NCBI GenBank assembly: GCA_024180945.1
Contig: JAKSGN010000005.1
Span: 930,001 to 994,000, forward strand
Source of the DNA: Macrophomina tecta
Taxonomy: Eukaryota > Ascomycota > Dothideomycetes > Botryosphaeriales > Botryosphaeriaceae
Length of the DNA: 64,000 nt
Direction of reading: 5' to 3'
The notes under the pieces are model-generated. The model had not been told where the DNA came from and searched no databases. It worked only from the letters and a program-made list of their open reading frames with translations. Shown piece after piece: positions 54,785-64,000 of this stretch; the stretch's first letter is position 1; the number at the start of each line of letters is the position of its first letter. A program made the translations under genes and the position numbers.

Positions 54785-57700
54785 CAAACAGGTCCCTCAA
54801 CCAGGTTTCACGCACATCGAACGACATACGCACCTCAGGAAAAGTTCTCAGGATACCAGTAACCATCTGCGGGCGAACCGCGATGGCTATGCTCGACAGC
54901 GGAGCAGAAGGCAATTTCATCAGCCACATCTTCGCCACCCAAAACAACATCCAACTCACGAGGAAAGACCATCCCTACTCGTTGAAAACAGTAGACGGGT
55001 CAGCCGCCTCATACGACAAAGGACAGATTCGGGTCGAGACAGAACCCGCAAAGCTTACCATCGGGAGACATGTAGAAAAGATTACGCTCGACGTAACCTC
55101 CATACCAGGGCACGACATTATCCTGGGAATCCCGTGGTTTGAAACCCACGAACCGCATATCCGATGGAAGGAAAGAACAGTTACCTTCCCAAACGAGGAA
55201 TGCACCAGACACCTGGCCACTGCCAGAAGGACACCGACGGTCAAGGAAGACCCCATAGACATCCAAGAAATCTCAATAAGCGCACTAAATCGCATGAGAA
55301 ACCGAGGAGAGAAGGCATACACCATCCTCGTCAAAACAAGCCTAGAACACGAGCAGAAAATCCTAGCTCGCATGACAAGGGGCCTCCGCCAGGAGGATAA
55401 CGACGTCCCAAAACCAGTCGGAGGAGACTGCCCCCAGAGGATCCGCAGAAAATACGACCCATCCGCTCACGGATGGATGGACATCGTCAAACGAGGCATT
55501 TCGGCAGTCGAGGGTAACGCAGACCTTGGCGGAATTGTAAGGCCTACCACAGACAAATCAGCACCAACACCGGAACTGGAAACCGTCCCACAAGAATTCT
55601 GGGACCTCCAACGACTGTTCCAGGAAAGAGGCAAAGGACAATTACCAGAACACAAACCATGGGACCACGAGATACTCCTGATGCCCGGGACGCAACCCGC
55701 GTTCAAGCCCATATACTCGCTTTCAGAAAAAGAGGCAGAGGCCTTAAGGGAGTACATCGAAAAGAACCTGGAACGAGGATACATACGCCCGTCATCATCA
55801 CCGGCTGGTTATCCCATCCTGTTTGTCCCAAAGAAAAATGGTAAACTACGCCTCTGTGTTGACTACAGACAACTGAACGACATCACCGTCAAAAACCGGT
55901 ACCCCCTACCTCGCATCGACGAGCTGCAAGACAAACTCCGTAACGCCAAGTATTTCACCAAGCTGGACCTCAGAGAAGGCTACCACCTAGTCCGCATCAA
56001 GGAAGGTGAAGAGTGGAAAACGGCGTTCCGAACAAGATTTGGACACTACGAGTATACGGTAATGCCCTTCGGGCTTACCAACGCACCAGCTACCTTCCAG
56101 AGCTTAGTCAACGATACACTACGTCCGTATCTGGATGTATTCGCTTTGGCTTACCTGGATGACATCCTGATATACTCGGAGACGCTCGAAGAACATACCG
56201 AGCACATAAGGAAAGTCCTACAGGCACTGGACGAACGAAACCTCCAAGTAGCCCCGGAAAAGAGCGAATGGTACACGCAGAAGACGGAATACCTCGGGTT
56301 TATCATCACCCCTGGACACATCAGCATGGACGACAAAAAACTGGACGCCATAAGAGACTGGCCCACGCCAAAGACCATTAAAGAAGTGCAATCCTTCCTG
56401 GGATTTGCTAACTTTTACCGGAAGTTCATCCTGAACTACGCGAAGGTGTCCACACCTCTCACAGACCTAACAAAGAAGGAACACGGGTTCGTATGGGGAG
56501 AAAGGCAACAAACAGCCTTCGACTCACTAAAGCGCATGTTCACGGAAGCCCCGGTTTTGGGTATCTACAACCCTGACCTACCCATTACGGTCGAAACCGA
56601 CGCCTCCGACTACGCCATAGGAGCAGTCCTCAGCCAGCCAGACGAGCAGGGCAGACTACACCCCATCGCCTTCTATTCGAGGAAAATGACAGGCCCCGAG
56701 AAGAACTACGACGTCCACGACAAAGAGCTCCTGGCCATTGTCACGGCCTTTAAAGAATGGAGACACTACCTCGAAGGGGCCAAACACCAAATCATGGTGT
56801 ACTGCGACCACAAGAACCTATCGCACTTCACCACCACCAAGGAACTGAATCGACGACAGGTCAGGTGGGCCGAGGAACTAGCATCATACGACATGAAGAT
56901 CACCTACAGAAAGGGATCCGAGAACGCTCGCGCAGACGCGCTGAGCAGACGAGCCGACCATATCGAAGGGAAGCCAGGTCCACAACCTGCGATACTCGAC
57001 ACGCGGGAAGACGGGTCTTTTATACCCGCCAGCCGTAGCCGCCAGATCACCGCTATTTATAGCATCGAACAGACATGGCTCAAGGAAGGACCAGACGACT
57101 CGCTTACCCCGGTCAGACTACTCGCCCCAGCGATACGCCTCGAAGGCAACGAATGGGAGCGCAAGATCCGAGAGGCCTGCGCAGATGACGCAACGGCTCA
57201 AGAAATCGAAGAACTCAAAGACGACCCCCGAGTAACCAAAAACGCAGATGGCACAATCCTGTTTCTGGGATTAGTCTACGTCCCGGTTAAACTACGGGAA
57301 GAACTCGTGAAAGACATACACGAAGCCCCAGCACACGGTCATCAAGGAACAGACAAAACAACAGAGCGAATTACGAGAAGCTACTACTTTCCAGGGCTCA
57401 GAAGAACCGTACAAAGGATAGTCTCACAATGCGACCTCTGCATCAGAAGCAAGGCCGCGAGACACGCACCCTACGGATCGCTTCAGCCACTACCGGCACC
57501 GAAGCGCCCTTGGCAATCCATCTCGCTAGACTTCATCACGGACCTACCCAAGTCAAAAGAACCGCTTACTAAGGTCAAGTATGACTCGATCCTGGTCATC
57601 GTGGATAGAATGACAAAGTACGCATACTACTTGCCATACCTCAAATCGGCAAATGCGGAAGAACTCGCCTACACGTTCCTGAGGATAATTTTCGGCAACC

Positions 57701-59916
57701 ACGGGTTACCAGAAGAGCTCGTGTCAGACAGGGATCGACTATTTACATCCCGATTCTGGCAAAGCCTCACTCGACAGCTTGGAGCCAAGCACAAGCTCTC
57801 AACCACGGCACACCCCCAAACAGACGGACAGACGGAACGAACGAATCAGACGCTGGAACAATACCTACGCTGCTACCTCAACTACGCGCAAGACAACTGG
57901 GTTGAGCTACTACCGCTCGCACAATTCGCGTACAACAGCTCAAAGGCGTCCGCTACACAAGAATCCCCGTTCTACGCCAACTACGGGTACGAGCCAACAG
58001 CCTACAGATATCCGATACCAAGCGAGTCATTAGCCCAAAAAGGAATCCTCAAAGCAGACCAGCTGAAGGCACTCCACGCACAATTGCACCTGGACCTCGA
58101 ATTCGTAGCCCTACAAATGGGTAAATACTACAACAGACGGCACCAGGAGGCACCGAAGCTCAAGAGGGGGGATAAAGTTTACCTCCTCAGCAAAAATTTC
58201 AAACGAAAAAAGAACGACCGACCAAGCAAAAAATTGGACTTCAAAAAAGTCGGTCCCTTCGAAATCGAAGAACAAATCGGGAAGGTCAATTTCCGCCTCA
58301 AATTGCCAGACACCATGCGGATACACCCAGTATTTCACGTTGCCCTACTCGAACCGGCACCTCAAGACGCTACGCCATTACGCCAAACAGAAGAAATCAT
58401 ACCGGAAAATCCAGACGCCGACGAAAATAAAGACTGGGACGTAGAACAAGTCCTAGACAGTGGCTACATCAACGGTCAGTTCAGATACCTCCTTAAATGG
58501 AAGGGAGACTGGGACAATACCTGGGAACCACCGGAACTCTGCGATTGTCAAGAACTCATTGATGAGTTCCATCGCCGAAACCCAGATCGACCAACACCGC
58601 CGACTCGTCATACACAAAGGACCCAAAATCAAAATCGGGAAACGGAGACTGCCGCGCCTGATTCACCAGCTCGGAACCCTCGGGAGGCGCAGAACCCGAA
58701 CCAACGCCAGGAGACCCAACAGACTGGGACGACTCCACAACGATATCAGCTGAGGCATCGCCACGTAAACGCTTTGGCGATCGCTCCTCCTTGGCACTTT
58801 CGGGGTCAACAGGATCCCCATCCTCTCGAACCGACTCAAGACGGTCCAACTCCTCCAGCTCCTCCACGGTCACAGCCTTCTTCGAGAGCATCAAATGAGC
58901 ACGACGCTCCAAGAGATCCTCCTGTTTCTCCAAACGAGATAAACGGGCCATCACGGCCTGCATGGCCTTACGAGCCTCCTCCCGGTCCGCACGCACTTTG
59001 GCGCGCGCCCGATCGAGACGGTCAACTAGAGTCAAACATCAGCAATAGCAAGAGACGACAGGAACAGAACATACAGTCCGCAGCATCGAGACCCCCGCCA
59101 TCGCAAGCAGTCCGACCACGACGAGCACACTCCCCACAACGGGAAGAACTCTTGACATCCATCCGACACTCCACGGGCTCGCCCTTAGAAGCCAGGAGCA
59201 AACAAGAAGAACAAGGAACAGGCATCTCGCAGCCCTCGCGATCGATACGCTCACCTAGAAGAACCTGTTCAGTACGCTTGCGTTTCGGAGGCATCGTGAA
59301 AATTTACCGGAAGAAAGAAAGAAAGAACAAGGGAAACCCAAGATATAGACAAGCGGACAAATCTTCGGGCCGAAGATCCTTAAGGGGGGGGATAGTGTTA
59401 CGAACCCCAGAGGACAAGGGCTTTATGACCCCACGGGTAGGAAGCCCGCACGGGAAAAGGCACCGCAGGGACCAAGAACCCTCACGGGCAGCAGAGCCGC
59501 ACGGCCGGAACGCCCGCACGGGAAACCCAGCCTCAAGGGAAGGCGGCACGTACGGCCCCGAGCCAGGCAGCAACAGAGGCCCGCACGGGAACGACGCCCG
59601 CGCAGCACAGCGACTACCCGGAAGAATAGCAGGACCGAGTTCCCGCAGGGGAAAGACACCCACAGGGAAAGGGCACAGATCCAGGAAACCGACTTCGGAC
59701 ACAAGGGACGAACAAGAGAATGTCGAACATGTCGTCCGCTCATCAGGGCAGAAGTCGGGTTCCGGAAAACAGGCCTTAGCGCCCAAGTCACGTGGGACCC
59801 ACCGGGCCCACTGGATAACGAAGGATCACGACTATCCTCCACGACGCTTGGATAACCAAGGATGCCAACTATCCACCACTATCCACAGATTGCTACACAT
59901 TTCCTACAGTATATAG
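54746..59916 (+). CDS. pol: Element B Pol (protease, RT, RNase H, integrase, chromodomain), -1 frame relative to Gag
   Basis: Same domain order as A: protease [24 protein letters not shown] and YLDDILIYS, RNase [12 protein letters not shown], integrase [42 protein letters not shown], and chromodomain [15 protein letters not shown]...[14 protein letters not shown]. The open frame continues through the antisense gene, the purine tract and 173 codons of the 3' LTR before a stop. The open frame also reaches upstream to 54571, overlapping gag; I place functional entry at the frameshift site. All visible catalytic residues are present. Confidence 0.92.
58556..59294 (-). CDS. Element B antisense spliced gene: Cys-cluster (Zn2Cys6-like) coiled-coil protein
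   Basis: Exon 1 is 59294-59075 ([20 protein letters not shown]), the intron is 49 nt (59074-59026; GTATGT, TGCTGATG, CTCTAG) and exon 2 is 59025-58556; together 229 aa. The splice phase (GAC T / TT GA) is identical to A. Cysteines: PCSSC, EC, RCGEC, AC, spaced C-x2-C-x11-C-x9-C-x2-C-x6-C. The helical region contains [36 protein letters not shown] and [11 protein letters not shown]. Shared with [25 protein letters not shown] and the last 25 residues ([19 protein letters not shown]...). Length differences from A leave the frame intact in both exons, which suggests selection on the protein. Confidence 0.8.
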
Positions 59917-60138
59917 ACACACTCCTTAGATAGTACTTTGACCTTCGTGGTCAACTCAAGATTCCAATACAGACTTATTGGAGGTAACAAGCCTGACGCG
60001 CACCGCGCACCAACCTATCACGTGACCGCTACCCATCGTTCCAATCCTTTACCCTTCTCTTGCTCTTCAAGGTAAACCCTACCGCTACCTGACCCTACTA
60101 GGTGACTCCTAAGCCTAGTGGAAGAGGCCGCCGTTACA
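59396..60138 (+). repeat. Element B 3' LTR (743 bp)
   Basis: Identical by eye to the 5' copy. Preceded by TAAGGGGGGGGATAG. Right flank GGCCT. Confidence 0.95.
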
Positions 60139-61260
60139 GGCCTACTACTATAAATCTACTTAAAATATTACCTTTTAAAAGCGCTTCGGCCCATGCCTAC
60201 TTAAATATTAGTAGGAATTTAGCCTTATTAATATAGTTAATATTAAGTCGGATCTAATCTATAACTAGGCGCCCATATAATCGCTTTAAAGTCGAAAAAC
60301 AGCCCACATTAAGGGATTATAAGAGGTAAAAGAAGTAAGCTAGTATATAGAGCGTAATAATTAACCGTTCTAAGTAGAATTTATCGAATTTTGGTGTCGT
60401 ATAGCTTCTATGGCCATCTAGAATAAGGAGTTAATATATACTAATAGTTCTTAGAGCCGTATATTTATTAAAGACGTCCTAAAGCTACTTTAAACTAAGC
60501 TTATTATTAGTCTATCTATTCTTAGAGAGCGCAATTACCTACTTAAATAGAAGGTTAGTTATTCTATACTAGGTCGATAGGTGCACCTTACCCTTAAGGA
60601 TTACTATAGGAGGCAAATACCAACCGAATATATTAATTATCTTAATAGTAGTAGCCCACTTACGATTACCTAGCTATATTTAATGAGGCCTGCTACGTCG
60701 GTCTAAGAAAGTAATAATACGTAAAGTGCTTATAATTCCTATTATAAAGCCTATCTTGTCGAAGTTGTATAAGTTCTTATCTATAATCCTATATTTTCAC
60801 TTTATATTGCTAATAAGGTTAAACTAGCTCTATATAATTACCGGATCTTCGTATTAAGCCTTCTAGTAGTCGTATTTACGCGTATACATTGATTTAATCT
60901 CGTCGTGATTATTTATAAAGTTATAAGGCTAGTTAATACCGATATAGGCAGAATCGCCTACGCGCTTCTTAAGCAATAATAAGGCTGCCTTACATACTAT
61001 ATCGATTCTAAGTGGGTAGCTACGTGCGTCTATATCTAGAATCTATTTTATAAGTGTTTATTCCTCCGTCTGAGTGAGTTTGCGATTATATACGCGTAAA
61101 TTAATGCGTGCGACGCGTCCGTGTATGCGATCGTCGAGGGTCTTATAAGGTATATTATAGATCTTTATAGCTTTGTAAATGCTCGAAATTTAGCCCTTTT
61201 TATAGGCCTGACGTGCGAGACGTACTTTAGCCTCTTTCTGGGCCTTTGTAGACCTTATTT
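60139..61260 (-). pseudogene. pogo3 transposase relic (catalytic core and N-terminal part)
   Basis: The minus strand reads IIDKNLYNFDKIGFIIGIIS (first catalytic Asp, NFD), then GNRKWATTIKIINIFGWYLP, and LLILDGHRSYTTPKFDKFYL (second Asp), LLQSLNVGCFSTLKRLYG (third position Asn), INKAKFLLIFKQAWAEALLK. This is the Fot1/pogo order. Many positions differ from family norms by C-to-T or G-to-A. The coding direction is opposite to pogo1. Confidence 0.82.
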
Positions 61261-61599
61261 GCGGAGGTATAAGGAGTTAAAGTTGAGATGGAGGTGGGAG
61301 GTGTGCGACTCGCTTGTGTGTGCGACTCGCTTGTTGATTACGTTATTTTACTAGCAAAACAATGCACGGTCCCCGTGGCGCTAACCCAACTTATGCCTCC
61401 GACCACAGTACATGTATATTTTCCCCGCTCCGGGGACATGAGTCGAAATTCATTTTTTACAAGAACGAGAATACTGCTGCTTGTCTCAACGAATGCTCCC
61501 AAAAGCCCTCCCCGTGCGGCTTACGCCAGATTCTCCCCTTGACAGATAAGTCTTCCGACAGGGTCGAGGCCTATTCACGTCATCCGAGCGCCGCAAATC

Positions 61600-62446
61600 T
61601 CACGCCGACCTCTCCTTCGCCTCCTCCTCCAGCGCCTGGCGCATCGACTTGCTGTTGGGATCCAAGTACGGCTTCTCGCCGATGCCGCAGACTCGGTATC
61701 CGTACCTCTCGCCGTGGTCGTCGTAGTCCATGGTGGCATTGTGGACCATGCTGCGGTTATCCCAGATCGCTTTTGGGGGAGGATCAGAATCAGAGCATTC
61801 TTGGCATGGGGAAGCACAGGCTGAGAGGAGGGCTTACCCATATCATTCGGGCCCTGCCACCTAAAGCGGCACTGCAGGTCGTGGTTGCGGAGAACAATGT
61901 CCATCAGCCACTGCAGGATCAGCTCACTCTCAGGCGCGGTCAGGCCGTTGATCGAAGCGGGCTGTTGGGCAGCGGGCTTAGTTATCTCCTGTATTTGCAG
62001 TCGGAAAGGCTCTGGGTCTGGACACCTACGTATGCGCCGAGGGCAAAGATACTTTTCCAACCGGTCACCGGGTTGGTCCGGACGATGGGGTGGACTGCGG
62101 CCAGTGCTGTGCCGATGTTATCGGGGTGGCCGCGCGGCTTTTCGTAAAACTTGAATTTTGAGTTCTGGGCGATCTTGTTGAAGACTGCGTTGCGAGATAT
62201 CAGCATGTGCCAGGCTCATCAGTTCCTCCGCCGTCGGTCTCACATGGTGCTGTGTAGTTGGCAGTGTGTTGCTCCAGGAACTTTTGCATGGGCTTGCTGA
62301 TACGATCATAGACCTCATAGCCAGATGCCCACAGGGTGTCTGCACAAGTCAGTGCCAGCTCTGAAATCGGTGGCTGGAGAGAAACGAACCTCCTCCAACG
62401 GTTGGCAGCTCCACAAGACGCAAGCATGTGTAATCCGACGGCACCC
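61600..62446 (-). pseudogene. TauD/TfdA-type 2-oxoglutarate dioxygenase, 5'-truncated by a hAT element
   Basis: Five exons can be read: about 62446-62390, 62339-62244, 62184-62030, 61988-61838 and 61769-61600, with introns of 50, 59, 41 and 68 nt, all GT...AG and in phase. They encode VPSDYTCLRLVELPTVGGDT, LWASGYEVYDRISKPMQKFL, KFKFYEKPRGHPDNIGTALA, VHPIVRTNPVTGWKSIFALG, INGLTAPESELILQWLMDIV, and AIWDNRSMVHNATMDYDDHG, GYRVCGIGEKPYLD. The last His and the following Arg are the third Fe ligand and the 2OG-binding residue. The N-terminal half with the H-x-D motif is missing; sequence homology stops at 62444 next to hAT terminal DNA. The missing half may lie beyond the other end of the hAT element, outside the window. 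The intact family acts on sulfonates or similar acids. Confidence 0.82.
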
Positions 62447-62461
62447 AGCGTGTAAGGCGTC

Positions 62462-62502
62462 CCGTCCCGTCCCGTCATAGGGTCTATGACGGGACGGGAC
62501 GG
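62462..62502. repeat. perfect 19-bp inverted repeat with 3-nt loop
   Basis: CCGTCCCGTCCCGTCATAG (62462-62480) pairs fully with its complement at 62484-62502, with loop GGT. It lies in the subterminal region of the hAT element; related GACGGGAC units occur at 62514-62521. Confidence 0.9.
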
Positions 62503-62730
62503 TTGGAAAGGCATGACGGGACGTGACGCTTGAGCAAACCGACCGTCACCGACTCGTCAACGGTTGCTTACTAATCAAATAGTCGGTGGTTGAACATTAT
62601 TATGTTCGCTACTCTGGGGACGATTTCTGCGTATCCTGATTCCGGTCTAATGTCTTTGAGATTATGTTTCGCCCTCTATACCTACTATATAAGACCCGTA
62701 CAGCATTTAACTCGTAAAAAGAAAGACCAA

Positions 62731-64000
62731 TCACACCTTTACAACTCTATTGAGGAGCCAATGCTTCTGGCAGATATCGGCCTCTATCGTGTCGTCACCT
62801 AGCCTTGTGCGTTCATATGTGATGATTCGCCTAGTGTGACTGAACACGCGCTCTGGCTCCGCGCTCATGGCAAGTACGCTAAAGATGTCGAATGCCATGC
62901 GCTGTAGGACTGGCCACTGGGCGCCCTCGGTGCCCCACCAAGCCAGAGGGTCGTTAACGGTGTAAGCTGTCGCTCCTGCATCCCAATAAGCCTGCAGCTG
63001 CGTTGACTCGAGTCGACGTCTCTTCTTTCCGCGCATACTAGCGTTACTAGGGCGGCCGAAGGCTTCGAAGTCAGCAAAACAGCTCCCTCTAGCTCGGCGA
63101 GACTCATCTTCGACCCACGGCTCCTCGTCCTCGTTCACATCTAGCTCTGCAAGATATCTAGCCTCGTACTGACAGTACATGCGACGTATGAAGCCTCTCG
63201 CCTTAGCGATCCAGCTCTTATGCGCCGCCCAGTTCTGTTCGAAGTATTCGAAGCGGTAGTTAGGGTGCAGGAATATCGCGGCGCAATAGACAGGTGAGTC
63301 GTCGACGCGCCTATAGTAGTCATTCAACTTATACCATCCAGCGTCGACCTTGGCTGAAAACTACTGCCAGTCGTCTGCAGTAACGTCACCACAGGTCAGC
63401 TGCCTCTCCAGATCGTCTACTACAGTCTTCAAATGCTTATACATAAAGTCCATAGCCTTGAGAGACTCCCAGATAGCACCGCGAGAACCCTCTCTCCCTG
63501 CGCTGTTCGCCCTACCTTCCATGTACTCAGTGAGCCTCTTAAAAGGCTCTAGAAGGTGGTAAAAGCGGCCGAGCTAGTCCCAATCCTAAGAGGAGAGGCG
63601 GTCTTGGCGGATATCGTATCCTTGGCCTTGCTTCTCATAGCGATCGATATAGCGATCGATCGCATGCCGCAACTTTAACGCCCGCTTCACCATATAGTAA
63701 ACCGAACTCCAACGCACGCCCTGATCGACGATGAGGACGTAGTAGAAGACCTCATCTCCCCCATCCGGATCCGCATCCTCGTCTAGTGCCCGCTCTTCTG
63801 GAAGCTAACAATTACCGAAGGCGACGCGGCGCTGGTCGCTCCTATTGATAAACACGCAGATATTATACAGCTTTCCAATCGGGCCCTCCTTACTCCACAT
63901 CTCGAAGGCCTCCTCACTGTCTTCTATACGCCCGACCAGACTTTGCTTAAATTTCGAGACGCCTTTTCCAAAGAGAATGGCCTCGACGACAAGATTAATT
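62731..64000 (-). pseudogene. hAT transposase with four in-frame TAG codons, N-terminal part outside the window
   Basis: One continuous register without frameshift from 64000 to 62731. Parts: FGKGVSKFKQSLVGRIEDSE, VRWSSVYYMVKRALKLRHAI, FYHLLEPFKRLTEYMEGR, SPVYCAAIFLHPNYRFEYFE, and the hAT dimerisation domain with NDPLAWWGTEGAQWPVLQRM and VLAMSAEPERVFSHTRRI. TAG occurs at 63807-63805, 63588-63586, 63576-63574 and 63363-63361. There is no TAA or TGA in frame. All four fit CAG or TGG mutated at CpA. Otherwise the sequence looks recent. Confidence 0.85.

Larger units (their letters stand above)
51920..60138 (+). mobile_element. Element B: intact Ty3/Gypsy chromovirus, TSD GGCCT
   Basis: An 8219-bp element with two 743-bp LTRs that look identical by eye, flanked by GGCCT (51915-51919, 60139-60143). 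Same organisation as A, with gag, frameshift site, pol, antisense gene and purine tract (59382-59395). No RIP is seen. Host is pogo3. The leader, the N-terminal part of gag and RT through integrase are very close to A, while the gag C-terminus, protease, antisense gene and LTR are clearly diverged. Confidence 0.96.
62447..64000 (-). mobile_element. hAT-superfamily DNA transposon, 3' part
   Basis: The transposase frame runs leftward to 62731 and is followed by about 280 bp of non-coding terminal DNA with repeated GACGGGAC motifs and a strong hairpin, ending where the TauD gene resumes. The exact terminus and the 8-bp duplication cannot be fixed because the other end is beyond the window. Confidence 0.75.

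Noticed and set aside
61362..62147. A 261-codon plus-strand frame near the TauD gene
   Set aside because: Opposite the spliced TauD exons, which read in phase through four introns. The plus-strand product has no domain.

Overview
The window comes from a filamentous ascomycete (Pezizomycotina). Genes carry short introns of about 40-120 nt with GTRNGT-type donors and CTRAY branch sites. There are fungal families (ABCA transporter, mitochondrial PPR-like protein, AflR-domain regulator, NmrA-like protein), and large AT-rich blocks show repeat-induced point mutation (RIP): CpA/TpG converted to TpA while CpG is kept. I cannot name the species.

Layout. (1) 1-10.2 kb is ordinary gene space, all on the minus strand: an NmrA-like protein cut by the window edge, a full-length ABCA-type transporter and a PPR-like mitochondrial protein. 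(2) 10.2-27.3 kb is a transposon nest. A RIP-destroyed Ty3/Gypsy element (G1) is split by a Fot1/pogo DNA transposon (pogo1), by a second complete RIP-damaged LTR element (E2) and by a reversed Gypsy copy (R1). It ends in a solo LTR whose two flanks do not match, joined to the 3' half of another pogo element (pogo2). (3) 27.3-34.2 kb is a gene island that looks like the remains of a secondary-metabolism locus: an intact DFR-like reductase, a frameshifted 2OG-Fe(II) oxygenase, the C-terminal half of an AflR-like regulator, and a MITE between the first two. (4) 34.2-61.4 kb is a Russian doll: a Tc1-like element of about 0.41 kb contains pogo3 (about 1.8 kb, minus strand), which contains a reversed RIPed Gypsy copy (R2), which contains an intact Gypsy element (A). 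A second intact Gypsy element (B) sits elsewhere inside pogo3. Target-site duplications resolve every layer. (5) 61.6-64 kb holds a TauD/TfdA dioxygenase gene cut at its 5' side by a hAT element that runs off the window.

Most notable: the A/B/R1/R2 Gypsy family (chromoviruses ending in a chromodomain) carries a spliced gene on the antisense strand between the chromodomain and the 3' LTR. Four diverged copies keep the same start region, intron position and phase, a six-cysteine cluster resembling Zn2Cys6, a helical/coiled-coil segment and a conserved C-terminal motif. The LTR upstream of this gene carries three copies of an everted CGG repeat (CCG-N2-CGG). The unrelated element E2 also shows an antisense reading frame in the same 3' location. 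Gag-Pol expression in the family appears to use a canonical A AAA AAC -1 frameshift heptamer immediately before the gag stop, seen in the four copies that retain the junction.

All functional statements come from reading motifs by eye; no alignment or database search was run.
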